Shown: positions 23,788 to 35,151 of the stretch, piece after piece | Numbering within the stretch: position 1 is the first letter of the stretch | Layout of the letters: each line of letters opens with the position of its first letter | Assembly: GCA_030549175.1 (NCBI GenBank) | Contig: JAUKUA010000004.1 | Span: 3,534,001-3,598,000, forward strand | Direction of reading: 5' to 3' | DNA length: 64,000 nt | Source: Lasiosphaeris hirsuta | Taxonomy: Eukaryota; Ascomycota; Sordariomycetes; Sordariales; Lasiosphaeriaceae | The notes under the pieces: generated by a model | Seen by the model: the letters and a program-made list of their open reading frames with translations, nothing else | Told to the model about the DNA's origin: nothing | The model's database searches: none | Translations under genes and position numbers: made by a program

Positions 23788-24707
23788 GTCCTCCTAGAGA
23801 GAGGATTCGGGCGGTGGTGCGTCCCAATTGCCTTGAGCGCGGTGAGTTGGTTAGTCAATTGGTGGCAGTCGCGACAAAATCAGATGACCAAAAAAGTCGA
23901 AGAAAACAATAACAAGCGAAAGGAAAAAGTCGTAGGCGACACACAGCAGGGAAATGGGGTTCGGATTGCGAGAGAGAGGAATACGCACAATGTAGGATGT
24001 GGGAGTAGTCGCAATCACTGTGTGCAAAAAGAATATATGCGAAGGCGATAGCTAGGGGACAGCGACGACGGCGTTGACCATGGATTGATGGCTGAAGGTG
24101 GCAGATTGTTGGTCGCCTAGGGACCTGGAATGGAGGAGGAGCGAGGGCCCGTCCACGTCCACGTCGTGTTTCTCAGCAATTGCGGAACAGGACTGCGTCA
24201 CCCCTGTCAACGGTTGGCCGATGTATTCGGCACTGTTATTGGCGTGTGGAGGTACAAGTGCGCACCAAGACGCGGAATGGCAACAGGGGTATCTCTTCCC
24301 CCCGCAGACGCAGCGCGCATGAACCTAGCAACCTGTGAATCCCTTATTACCCCGCCGAGCGTGAGAGAATGGTCCCCCACTCTATGAAGCTCAGCTCAAG
24401 TTAGTTCAGCTCTCAGCTCCTCAGCTCTGCCGACACTAGCAGCAAAGCCAAGGGATGAGGTGCAGTGTAGCATCGCCCAGTTCCCCAATCTTATTCTTGA
24501 CCACAAAAGCGCCAGAAACCCGGCCAGAGGGTTCTCACCGTCTCCAACCGCAATATCCCCGCTGCTAACCTAGTCTCCTACCACTACTCAGTAAGAAGCC
24601 TCAAAGACTGAAGAAAGCACCGGCGTTCAGTGTCCCCATAAGTAACTTGAAAACGCGCCACTTTGCTACATAGCTTCTATTGACCCCTTTGTCTTTCGCA
24701 CACCGCC
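23788..24707. promoter_or_regulatory. Divergent intergenic region, STU1 / metallopeptidase
   Basis: A 920 bp region holding both promoters. From about 24389 to 24428 the pentamer AGCTC recurs five times in 40 bp, with irregular spacing. No other element is recognised. Confidence 0.5.
24389..24428. repeat. Cluster of irregular (C)AGCTC repeats
   Basis: AGCTC occurs five times in 40 bp, about 280-320 bp upstream of the metallopeptidase start. It may be a degenerate microsatellite or a cluster of binding sites; the sequence alone does not distinguish these. Confidence 0.6.
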
Positions 24708-25778
24708 ATGACGCTCCTCTCTCCAACTACGCGGGTGCCCAAGCCCAGCGCCGTATCCACTGTCCCGGCCTCCAGCACGGACAATAAGAACAATCCCTCT
24801 GCCCCAACCCCGTCCGCTATTCCCCTCCCCGATCGGGCAGCGACAAAGCCCGCCGGCCCCGATGAGCCGTCAGATAGGGGGGGAGGGAGTGCCCATTTCC
24901 CACAGCCCAAACTCCGTTTCGAAATCCGGGACGTCTGCCACCCCGGCGCAGCCAAGTTTCTAGGCGCCGTCAACATCGGCTCCATCTTCTCTGTAGCCGT
25001 TACCAATGTCCAACGCCTACTATATCGCTCGCCGGCTGACCCGCACACGCACGTCCCGCCGACGCGCTCCGTGACTCTGATATTACGTGATATGGGCGGT
25101 GTAGCCTACACGACGGGGGTACGAACATCCTCCTCCCCTCTCACCTCTTCCCAACCCAACCCCCTCCACCTCCATCAAGGGGAGAAAAAGACACCGCATA
25201 ACTAACCCCTTCCCCCATTCCTCTAAAAGACCGACCTAGACTCCGACCACAAGGAAATCCACTTCTCCCTCTCCTACATCAACAACATCCCAGCCCCGCG
25301 CCTCGCCGCTGAGATCACAGGCGTTCTGACCCACGAGCTGGTCCATTGCTACCAGTGGGATGCGCTAAATAGCTGTCCGGGTGGACTGGTCGAGGGCATT
25401 GCCGACTGGGTCCGTCTCAACTGTGACCTCAGCCCGCCGCACTGGAAGCGAGAGGTCGACGGCGGTTAGTTACCCTCCTCCATTGTCCTAAACGGATGCG
25501 GGAGACCAGAGACTGACCCTAGGTGAATAAAAGATTGGGACAGGGGGTATCAGCATACCGCATTTTTTCTGCAGTACCTTGTGGACCGCTTCGGGGAGGG
25601 GACGGTTCGTACTATCAACGAGAAGCTTCGGCGGCACAGATACGAGGCCAAACCGTTCTGGACAGAGTTATTGGGTCGTCCGGTTGAACAATTGTGGGGT
25701 GACTACACCAGCGTGAGGGATGAAGGTGAGTCTCAACGCGGCAGCAGCAGCGCGGTCGACAAAGATACTAAGGCATGA
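24708..25778 (+). CDS. Basic secretory protein (BSP)-like zinc metallopeptidase
   Basis: Three exons, 24708-25118, 25230-25464 and 25534-25778, give 296 residues. The family signature is TGVLTHELVHCYQWDALNSC: a gluzincin-type HExxH at residues 172-176, in which the two His would bind zinc and Glu would be catalytic. It is followed by LVEGIADWVRLNCDLSPPHW and DRGYQHTAFFLQYLVDRFGE, all typical of the plant-BSP domain (PF04450), which also occurs in fungi. Intron 2 ends at an AAAAG acceptor (after 25533), because the nearer CTAG acceptor would bring a TGA into frame. The N-terminus (MTLLSPTTRVPKPSAVSTVP) is Pro/Ser/Thr-rich with no hydrophobic core, so despite the family name I see no signal peptide. 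A canonical GTGAGT at 25726 could start another intron and give a different short tail. Substrate unknown. Confidence 0.85.
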
Positions 25779-26224
25779 TGTTTCTGACAAAACGTCCCCG
25801 CATGCAACGTTTAGTCATACAGAGACCGTGTTTGTCAGAACGGGTTTCTAGTTGACAATGTCTTCTCTCTACTTGGGTCTATCATACCCGTGCCAAAGCA
25901 GCTCCAACTTCAACAGTTGCCACAGGTATTTAGGTCTGTCATATCAATGCATTCCTGTTTTGGAGACCGATACGTCTAGACAGCTCTCATTATAACATCC
26001 TGTCGGCCCCGATCTGATACCAACCCCCAATGCCAGCAATCCCATTTCAGATGCTTATCTTCCTTTTCTTCCTTCCCAATAAAGCAGCCTTCATGAATTC
26101 CAGTGACGCCATTACCTTGCTGCCAAGATGGGGGAGGGGGGGGGGGGGGGTTGCGGTGGTATCTCGCATGATGAAAGCAAAGGATATGAATATAACAGAA
26201 TCAAAAACACGGGGCAAGATGATT
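25779..26224. other. Convergent intergenic region with a G15 homopolymer
   Basis: This holds the 3' ends of the metallopeptidase gene and the single-TM protein gene. The main landmark is the G tract at 26130-26150. Nothing else is recognised. Confidence 0.6.
26130..26150 (+). repeat. Poly-G tract (G5-A-G15)
   Basis: A 15-base G homopolymer preceded by G5A on the plus strand. For the minus-strand gene just upstream it would be a C-rich tract about 75 nt beyond the stop codon, in the 3' UTR. Homopolymers of this length are often miscounted in assemblies. Confidence 0.9.
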
Positions 26225-27457
26225 CTAAGCATGCATGGCACCCTCGCTCTCGCTCACGACGCTCCCGACCTCGCTCCAGCTGTTTGGCGTTGCGATGCCG
26301 TCCCCGTCGTCGCTCAATACGTCGTAGTCGCCATCCTTGGACGAGGCGGCGTCGTTACCAACATCCTCGCCCGATCCCGCCAGCGAGGCCGAGTACGTAG
26401 GCGTCAGATCGCCGGTGCTGATGACCTCGGCCTCGGAAAGCGGCGCGGCCGGGGAGACGGGTAGGGGGGAGTAAAAGCCAGGGTTCGAATTCTGTGCCCA
26501 AGCCTGGATTGAAGCGTAGGCGTCGCGATCCGATTCGTGATCACGGTCATCTTGGCCAGCCGTCATGTACTCGTCCTCGGCAAGGTCACGTTCCAGCGTC
26601 ACGCTGCGGGTCTCCGACGCCGCTGGTGTCTCAAACTTCAGCGTCTCGTGGTCGGCCGTGGCAGATTCGGTGGTACGCGAGTGCGTGTCGAAGTCGAACA
26701 GCATGTCGGGCACAACTGGCTTGGACTGCGGAGACAGGGTATGTGTGATAACATCCTCATCCTTGACTGTGGCGTTGTAGATGTCGGACATTATTTCGTC
26801 GCGGCCGGGGGACAATGCGTGCTTCTCCTCAATTTCCATCCCGGGGTGATCATCAAGCTCGATGCCATACTCGTCGCTGAAAGGGTTCGCAATCACGGAA
26901 GCGTTGAGGCCGCGCACACCCTCTGGGCCACGACGTCGGATCACGCCTTGTTGCTGTTCGCTGGCCCAGACGCTGGCGCCAGTGTTGTAGACGAAAGTAC
27001 CGCGGTCGGTCGTCTTATCTTCTTGAAGAAAGTCATCAAAGGTAGAGCCCCGCGATGAGGGAGGTCGGTGTCCCAATGCCTGCTGGGATCTCTGGCTACG
27101 CTCCTCCTCCAGCTGCTTCGACTCGCGGATAGCATTCCAGTACATGAGCTCCTCCCGCTGCCTCCTCCGGGTCTCGTCGTCGGCGACCATGTCCGGGTCC
27201 GCACCTACACCAGCAGCACCGCGGGATTGCAGGAACCCCTCAGCATCTTCGGGGCGATTGAATAGGGGGTCTCGGTTGACCGGTGAGGGGTCGAAGTTGT
27301 CGCCCAGGGCGTGGAGGGTGATGGCAATACGTCGGCGGAGATTCTCAGCCACGCGGCGGAACTCTGGAGACTCGTAGAGAGCGATGGCGGCAGCTACGGC
27401 CACCGATGCAACTATGATGCCGGCTGAAGCGACAGCAGCTTGGTTAACCGGGGGCAT
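26225..27457 (-). CDS. Fungal protein of unknown function with one N-terminal membrane segment
   Basis: An intronless 410-residue protein that I do not recognise as any named family. The frame opens at 27532 only with a TTG codon; the first ATG at 27457 gives MPPVNQAAVASAGIIVASVA followed by VAAAIALYES, a single hydrophobic segment at residues 6-29 that could be a membrane or signal anchor. A short basic helix follows (FRRVAENLRRRIAITLHALG), then a Glu/Arg-rich segment (DETRRRQREELMYWNAIRES). The rest is acidic, Ser/Asp/Glu-rich and probably disordered, ending SWSEVGSVVSESEGAMHA. The layout suggests a membrane-anchored protein with a long soluble tail; organelle and role are unknown. It looks like a real gene because of the long open frame, a good ATG and a consistent protein-like composition. 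Confidence 0.7.
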   Translation of the reverse strand: MPPVNQAAVASAGIIVASVAVAAAIALYESPEFRRVAENLRRRIAITLHALGDNFDPSPVNRDPLFNRPEDAEGFLQSRGAAGVGADPDMVADDETRRRQREELMYWNAIRESKQLEEERSQRSQQALGHRPPSSRGSTFDDFLQEDKTTDRGTFVYNTGASVWASEQQQGVIRRRGPEGVRGLNASVIANPFSDEYGIELDDHPGMEIEEKHALSPGRDEIMSDIYNATVKDEDVITHTLSPQSKPVVPDMLFDFDTHSRTTESATADHETLKFETPAASETRSVTLERDLAEDEYMTAGQDDRDHESDRDAYASIQAWAQNSNPGFYSPLPVSPAAPLSEAEVISTGDLTPTYSASLAGSGEDVGNDAASSKDGDYDVLSDDGDGIATPNSWSEVGSVVSESEGAMHA

Positions 27458-30400
27458 CCTCAAGGTCGGGTGCGATTCGCAGTAGGAAAGAGGAGCAATG
27501 TGGGGTAATTCAGGAACCAAAGAGCAACGCAACAGCGAAAGCCGACAATGATAAAGTCAGATATGTGCAGGAAGATGTGTTGTCGATTCTTGATGTGTTG
27601 TCGATTCTTGATATGCTGGCTGGCTAAGAGAAAAACTATTGAGAGCCATCGAGGCAAAGTGCTCGGCTCGTCGCAGCTAGTATGGCAATTAGGTGGGCGG
27701 CGGAGGACTGCGTGGTCGTTTGAGGGGATGTTCGCCACAGCACCACCCAGGAGTCGCGGCCACAGACGGGGCCTGATTGATTCGGAATGATTTGCGCGGG
27801 GTTGACATGGATCATGGGAGCACAAAGAGCAGGAGAGTAGACTGGCGGCAGCAAGGAAAGCTGTCTCTTACCTTTCGCCGCGACTGGCACGGGCATCTTT
27901 TGCGATGGAGCACAAGGCCGGGGTCTTCTGTCCCTACTCAACGGCGGACAAACGGCTTCGTGTGGTGGGAGATGGTGACGGGGGACAATCTAGTCAAGAA
28001 GGCGGGGAAGAAAAGGAGTGGGTGATAGCAGAGGATGACAGGTGATAGCACTAGGAAAGGAAAGGGCGGGATTGATGACGACTAGAAACGCCAACGGCCG
28101 CCAACAACCGTGGCTTGGGGGGCTTGCTTTGCCTTCTGCCTGGTCGGCGATGGTGGGAACTCCCCTTTTCAGCGTGTGTTTCCGCCCGTAGATTACTTCC
28201 GCCTGCAGTGTATGCGCAAGAGTGTAGAGGGTTGCCTCGAATGTGACAGATGCTTGGTACTCCGATCTGGTACCTGTCTATTTTATTTACCTCGCTCCCG
28301 CCCTCGATTTGTCAAATGAGGAAGCTTGCGAAAAGCATGGGCCGCCTACGTATTCCTGACCGATGAAGGGTGACGTCTCGCCCACGCAATCCAACACCAT
28401 CCAATACCACACCCCAGCCTTTTATAATTCGTTTGCGATCCTGCAATGGCTACACAACAAACAGGCAGTTAAAATTCAATAACCGCAATTTTCTAATTGC
28501 TTCCTATGCACGGGCATACGACGTTTCGAGGGCTGGCGACCCAGAGCCGGCAGTGACAGCGCAACTCGCCACCGCAAGAAGCTAGAGCCCTGAGCTCAAC
28601 CTTGGTCAGATGGGTCAGATGGCCACCGACCCGCGGGCAGGCCAAGCAAAGCGCAAAGCCTCGACCTCGTCAGCCGTCCCTCACTCGGTAGCCCGTCGGG
28701 TGTGACTGCGGAAAGGCGTCCCAGTGGTGCATTTTCCTGTCATCCTCCGAGTGGCTCACCTTGGTCCTCCCGGAAACCCCTATCATCTCGCTCAACACCT
28801 ACAACTTGCCATTGGAGAGTTGAAGGGGAAACCGCAAGGCCGCAAAGGGTTGGTGCGGTCGCTCAAAAGCCTTTGACTGAATACAAAGGATATTCATCAG
28901 GTAAGAATATGCTACTTGCATGCATGCTCGTCCTGAGACCCGGCATATAGCACGGGGGAAAAAAGAAGCGCAGAAGTATTGTATGACAGCGTCCTGGCGT
29001 CTATCATCTATCAATAGACCACGATCGAACTTCAATCGAGATCCCCCAATGTATCCAGGGACAAGACTTGAGAGCAGCCGTGAACATCAAGCCGTACCTC
29101 TCCTTGAAACACTTTTCACAACCACATGGTTGGGGGCGCGCACTTCAAGGGGCCAGCTATTGTGCAATGCTGCTAAACTGAATAATCGGTGGAAGCCCGT
29201 GGCTCTTGGTTGTTGAGAGTGGCCAAAGTTTGGTGGCGTTAGCTCGCGAGACGGAACTGTCCAACCCTCGGGCAACTCTTTTTCTATCCTCATTCTCTGT
29301 TGTTGCACCGCAGGCTGAAATGATAACGTGAACAGGAGTCGCAGCCGGTTACATAAGCTTTAAGATAATCACCCGGCAGAGTAAACCAAAAGTCTCACAT
29401 TGTGCATATTTATAAGAGGATAAAGAAAGGGGCAACAGGGCAAAAGGGGCAAGGAATAGACACGTGAAGACATAAAGTACTCGTTTGATAGCACTTGTTA
29501 CTAGCGCCTAATGGGGGCTGGGTTTAGTAGCATGCCATCCGACTCATCCGAAGCCGAGTCAGCATTCTCCCTCTTACGAGAATCAGACTTTGGGGTGGTT
29601 CTTTTTGATGATCGAGATCGAGCGCAGGGCCAAAACAGCCAAAGTCCGCTCTTAAGATGCTGAAACCTCACAAACGAGCTGCTTATTATCTCCAGGCTGT
29701 AGAGAGAGTGACCACATCTCAGCTTCGTTGTAAAGTTTTTTTCTGTCTTCAAGATTGGCGCTCAATAGAGTTTCGGCATGGATTGCCGAGCACCAATGTC
29801 GTCATATTTTGTAGCAGGCCATCAACGTGGATTCTCAAAGCAGACAAAGGAGGCCACTCAAGACTCAATTGAGTTTTCCCTATGCCGAAATGATGACGTT
29901 ATCAAGCAATTTCCAGCCTCGGCATACATCTTAGGATCTGCCGATTCCCTCTATCCCTAGATATGCACAGTGATGGGCATGTTCAAGGAGGCAAAGGGGC
30001 TGATTAAGCTAGAACTCGGGTACCTGGCCGACGACCTTTCCGCTAAGGTATCTAGCAGGGCTGATTGCACGTCATATTCGGCCGAACCGGCACAAAAGTC
30101 CCCATCAAACACTAAAAAAGCACCATATGGGACGCGCCAGGCCACTCCATAGAGGTTAGGCCGGGCTCGGTCTTCGTGAGTTTGGCAAGCGACTCTTGAC
30201 TCCAACCCGACTCGGGTTTCGCTTAGCCGGAGCACTCGGAGAAGTAAGAAACAGAGAAGCACTCCGCTCTTCACTTGGCTATTTCCGAGATTCGGAGCCG
30301 CACCACCAGGGATACGTGGTATTTGATATGATTTTGTATTGTTTTAGATCGAAAACCTCTTCCCCATGCCCTTCAGTGACTGAATGGGGGGTAGATGGTA

Positions 30401-30736
30401 ATCTATGTTATAATAAAGGTAATTAACGCCGACCTCCCCCGCAACATGATATTGTGTCTCGTCGAAAGTTGTAAAATGGTTAAGTGTTAAAAAGGTGAGA
30501 GAGAGAGAAACAAGAGTGCCGATGTTCGGAACGTAGTAACACAAAGAAGGGTAGAATCCACAAGGGTCGTGCAGCTGGCTTTGCTGCTCCCTTCCCACTC
30601 GTCCTTTGCCCGGCATCTCAAAATACCCAAGAAAGTCCCGTTGCTCCATCATGTTTTGCTATAGCGTAGTAGGATAGCCATGGCCATTGCCCGAGGGTCT
30701 TTGAAGACCTCGCGCTGTTAAAAGAAATTTTTTTCT
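27458..30736. other. 3.3 kb gene-poor region
   Basis: The left end is the promoter side of the single-TM protein gene, including an 18 bp tandem duplication. The remainder has only short open frames on both strands and no recognisable domain, RNA gene or transposon. It may include the 3' UTR of the 71-residue gene to its right. Confidence 0.5.
27574..27609. repeat. 18 bp perfect tandem duplication
   Basis: GATGTGTTGTCGATTCTT occurs twice head to tail. It lies about 120-150 bp upstream of the start codon of the single-TM protein gene, inside the likely promoter or leader. Confidence 0.9.
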
Positions 30737-31015
30737 CTACTTGGAGACGCTGCTGCTTGCATCAGAATCCGTGGACGAGGAAGAGGTAGTCCGGAGGGCC
30801 TCTTGTCTCTTCTCGCTGCGGGTATATTAGTTCCGTGACCAGTATCAGGACGCCAGTCGGCCATGGGCGGAGCCTTACTGTGTGTTCCGGTCGAGAATGG
30901 TGCACCGCCACTTGGCACCGCTTGTCTTGATATGGAACTTGACTCCATCCTGCGCAAGGAGAGCGCGGAGGCGGTTCTCCTCCTTGACGGCAGCTGGGGA
31001 TGATTGAGAAGGCAT
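30737..31015 (-). CDS. Small conserved-looking protein, 71 residues, two exons
   Basis: Two short exons, 31015-30879 and 30815-30737, separated by a 63 nt intron (GTAAGG ... CCCGCAG), encode 71 residues. The protein begins MPSQSSPAAVKEENRLRALL, continues AQDGVKFHIKTSGAKWRCTI and LDRNTHEKRQEALRTT, and ends in an acidic Ser-rich tail (SSSTDSDASSSVSK). The ATG, splice sites and stop all fit without forcing, and I recall similar 70-75 residue proteins with the HIKTSGAKWRCTILDR core in other Sordariomycetes, none with a known function. There is no signal peptide, membrane segment or metal-binding motif. It is the only supported gene in the 27.5-35.1 kb interval. Confidence 0.7.
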
Positions 31016-31302
31016 CTTGATGTCTGGGGAGGGTTGGAGCGGAGATTTATGTCGAGCCTTGGTATAAAAAGCTAGCTGAGATGCAGCGTCGTTGGTGGAA
31101 AACAGATGAATAGCAGCGGTTGGGTATGTTGAGCGGGACGAAGGAGAGGCGAGAAGACGGGAATACTAGGCGAAAGCAGAAAACAGAGCCGGGCAGCCTG
31201 GAGAAGCAGGATCGATTATATAGGCGAGCATGAAATGTTCACTTGTCGAGTCGTCTTATTCCGTCCCACCCGTCGGTGTCACTAGACACGCGGTAGGAGC
31301 GA

Positions 31303-31337
31303 GGGCTCAGGGCTCAGGGCTCAGGGCTCAGGGCTCA
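31303..31337. repeat. Minisatellite (GGGCTCA)x5
   Basis: Five perfect head-to-tail copies of the heptamer GGGCTCA, about 290 bp upstream of the start codon of the 71-residue gene. It is probably length-variable. Confidence 0.95.
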
Positions 31338-32608
31338 GGACTTCTGGGTACTCCAAGTACCTTGTATGTGGACCGCAACTTGCAAGGCAAGGCATGTAGA
31401 AGGGCCATGAGCCATTTTGTTGGCAGACACATCCTTGTCCCAACGCCAAAGGTCCCGCGACATCTGAAAGTAACCCTGACGCCTCGGGATTTCGGCCGCG
31501 GTGATTCCATGCATTATTCATCTGGGAGAACATCGGGCTTCTGGCGCTGCCTTGACACAGTTGGTGGGACAGGTAGCTGGTACATGGAAAGCTATTGTTG
31601 GAGCCACTCGGTCTGCCTCGAGGGAAAACTTTGATACCTACCTTGGGTACCTACTGGAAGCCGGAAGGGAGATATCAGTGCAAAAGGTAAACCTTTCCCG
31701 TGGTCGACGGGGGGTAGGGGAAGACCGCCCGTCTCAGGTACTGCAACTTGGCAGTACCGCAATCCACCAGACGTCTGCATTCTGCAGGGCAGGGTATAGG
31801 GCAACGCAAAACAACAGCCATCACACCGATTTGCCCTAGGCGGTCTGGTGTCGACATCCAGAACCCTATCCGACTGCAAGTTGGTGAGAACTCGCGAATC
31901 GCCATGATCAGCCGTGCAGGTCGCAAGCGCTAGCCCCCCTTGACCGTGCGCCCGCGCACAATCCCACCCCCCGACACTCCGTCTCGTGCGTCTTGTGGAG
32001 TGTGCGGTTTGGGTTTGGTTTACGTGCGTACTGCCCTCCATCGCCAAGCCTTCCGGTTTGGAACGCCTAGCGCCATCTCTCGCAACCTCACCTGCCAAGA
32101 TGCGGAGGCGGGCTATCCCTCACTTTCCCCGATATGAACCCAGGGCCGATCAGCCTTCCACGATGCCCAGCCGGTAACGCAGATGGTTCCACGCAGGTTG
32201 GCTGTAGTTATGGCTTGGCATTTGGTCGTGAGCCACGAGGTTCCCAGCCCGAGGTGCCCCAACGGCCCCCTCGAGATTCCGCGCGAGAGTCAAAACGGGT
32301 CTCTGTGCGGGATCAACCGCAGTTGGCTGAGGTTTTTTGTGCGCTCTCGTTTCCTCATCTTCATTTCCACGGCGGATATGGTGGGGAAGAGCAGGTGGTC
32401 ATTGCTCAATGGGCTTGCTGATGACCGGGACGAATAGAGAGAGGTTCTACACTAGGAGGAAATCGAGAGTTGCGAACCGGCAGTTTCCGATCCAATGGCT
32501 CGGTCGCGCAAGCCATCAGTCAATCAACACTTATCCTAATGCGGCAAGTGGCGGTGAGGTGGAGGGGTTGGGTACTTTCCTGAAGTACCTACCTAAGTAC
32601 CGAGTGTA

Positions 32609-32841
32609 CAGTCCAGCCCTGATTTATTTGTTAGTGCGTTACACTCCCAAGTGGTGAGCCTGTATTGAAGCCCCGAAAAAGCGTTTGTAGTATAACGAAA
32701 GGTAGTTTTGGTGTTTTGAATGGCCTTCTGAAATATGAAATATGCCTTTATTGGTGCGAAAACTGCCCTTTTTGCTGCTCAATAGCCTTTTCATGGCTTG
32801 GGGGGAAGGTCACGCGCTAACAACAAAACCGGGCTGGATTG
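32609..32841. mobile_element. MITE, 233 bp, Fot1/pogo-like termini, TA target duplication (copy 1)
   Basis: The left end reads CAGTCCAGCCCTGATTTATT and then TGTTAG; the right end, reverse-complemented, reads CAATCCAGCCCGGTTTTGTT and then GTTAGCGC. These are imperfect terminal inverted repeats of about 25 bp. The element is flanked on both sides by TA (32607-32608 and 32842-32843), the target duplication expected of Tc1/mariner-pogo transposons, whose termini often begin CAGT. No transposase frame fits in 233 bp, so it is non-autonomous. The second copy at 48679-48938 shares both termini and the sub-terminal GCGCTAACAA...AACC block. Confidence 0.85.
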
Positions 32842-35151
32842 TACCTCCCTGACCGTGGGATGCGAGGATGTGGTGGGTGCGTGGGTGCCCCATCAAGCTT
32901 GGCACATTTCCCTACGACTTTTTAAGCATTTTGTGCATTTGAGAGCCCTCGGGTGTTGAGAATGCTTGGTTCTTACTTCGGATCCCCGCCCTTGAGAGTG
33001 AGTATTTTGTCTTGCCCCAGACGCCATTCCCGCGGGTGCCACCCCCACCACCACAAGTTCATCTTTTCGTCTAGGTACCATGAAGGGCCCTCACCTGAAA
33101 GCTTGCTCGGCATGTTCGCTTCTCTGCCTCTGGTTTCATGGCGGAACACGCTGCGAGTCATTTAGCCAATTCCACAATGCTTCTAGCCTTCCAGCCCTTG
33201 CTTAGCCTGGTGCTGGAGCTTTGTTGTACATATTTATGATAATCTCCCAACTACACCCCCGAGCGTCAGGTCGTGGCCAATGCCCGTCAGCTAAAGTAGT
33301 CGCTATAGTACGGTTGGCCATATGTAATCAAGGGGCAATGTTTGCGCATGGCTACCTTACCCGGAACTTGCATGGACGTGTGGATGGGGATATTAAATGG
33401 CATATCCGTCATACTTATACGAATCATACATTGACCTCTAGAGTCGCTGTCGGTTGTCCACTACCCGTTCCCCGGTTAGTTGGACGGCCCAGATCTCGAC
33501 AACAAATTACCTCAACAGGAGCTTCATTCCACCGGACCCCATATTCAGCCGTGTTGTTCCGAACTCATGAATGACGGAATGGGGAGAAGAGATGAAACGG
33601 GCCCACGCCTCGGAACTCGGTAGTATCCCGTAGTGTTATCGATCTAACATAGACCGGTCATTCCCACTGGCAGCACCCAAGTGCATAAGACTGAGTAACG
33701 GGGAATTCCATGCGCGAGGAAGCTTTAAGCACTGGTAGTGCGCCTGCGGGGTTGGCAAGGAGCCAGGGCATATCTTCAAATGCCCATGTAGCCCGAAGGC
33801 TCTGCCAACCCTCCTGAAGGGAGGCTCACCGCTGCAGTACGTGCACCGAAGCAAGGAGATGTTTGCACTGTATAGGGTGTTCATGGGAAGGATCACCCGA
33901 GGAAGGAGAGACCGGGGTGCACGAGGAGAAGAAAACATCCCGTAGATTGACGAAGAAGAGGTGTATGCACAGGCATACGACCCAGGCAAGGAGAAGGGGG
34001 TAGCCTCGTAGACGAGGGGCAGCCTCGTCGGATAGGTAAAGGGTGGCTTTTCTCTACGGAGTTCTCATGTACCCTAGCTTGGTGGGGCAGGCCCTCAGAC
34101 GGAAATCAAGGTTAGTTTTGTGCTTGGATTTCGGGAGGATCTCCTCAGCTAGTCGAGCAGCCACCTCCGGGCCCTCACGGCCCAGCGCGTCCCAGTCGTC
34201 ACCGATGAAAACCCTGGACGTAATCAAGCACTGGGTTCCCAAAAACAGCGAGGGTTTCCCTTCCAATCGCCTTCCACGCTCATTCTAGACTCATTCCAGA
34301 AAAAGACATGCCCCCCAAAATTACCACACATCACCAAGATTATGCCTGATGATACCGCACTGTTGCATGCATTCAGGCCTGCATATCCAGCCGCTACTCG
34401 GCAATATCCCATCAACGAACTGGACCCTTCCGCGCATGGAGCACCTAGAGCGTCTGTTAGGTAGCATCCACGCCCTCATGGGAGCTGCATGTAACACAAC
34501 CTAAGGTAGGTCAAGCAGAGTGTCAGGTTGGGGGTTACCACCGGAGCGGGAAAATCGGGCTATTTTGCACACGCGAATGCCTTCCTAATCGAGTATCTCT
34601 CACCCGTACCACTAACCGCCTGCGCGACGTCTGCCTGCTTACCGGGCATCGCCTACTTGGCGCACGGAGACTAGGTGTACGATATTGAAACGATGGTGTC
34701 ACTCAAACAAATATTGCCGCCCTAAATTGAGGCATACCTCGCTTTTGCTGCCGATTGACTTGTCACGGCATAACATCAACGCATTCAGCATATACCCTCG
34801 TCACTCGCGTGTCACTGCAAGGTATGCCGGTTGAGCATGAAAAACGTTGTGGTATGGAGCTGATTATGAGCCGCCTTGGGCCTGAAGTTATCTGCAGATC
34901 ACTTCGGCTTGCTTGAAACAGTTCTGTCTCCTGTTCCACGCCCAAAATGTTTCCAATGCCCTGAAAACCAAACCACCACACCCCATTAATAACCCAACAA
35001 CAGCCGCCAGGAGAGGGAACCAATGAATTCACCATGAATCGTTATTGGTTCTTAGAAAAAAAAGTCATAAATGCGGGATATACTGGTTGTAGTACAGTCT
35101 AAAGGGAGGTCGTGGGTCGGATGGATGCATACAAGAGAGCATTGAGAGGTA

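Larger units (their letters stand above)
31016..35151. other. 4.1 kb gene-poor, repeat-bearing region
   Basis: The left end is the promoter of the 71-residue gene; the right end is the 3' flank of IDH2. Between them are a GGGCTCA minisatellite and one MITE, both listed separately. A minus-strand open stretch at about 33640-34270 is cut into short frames with no recognisable domain. No gene is supported. Confidence 0.55.

Noticed and set aside
33636..34270. Minus-strand open stretches with some gene-like blocks
   Set aside because: Broken into short frames with no transposase, reverse transcriptase or other domain recognised; terminal repeats are not evident.
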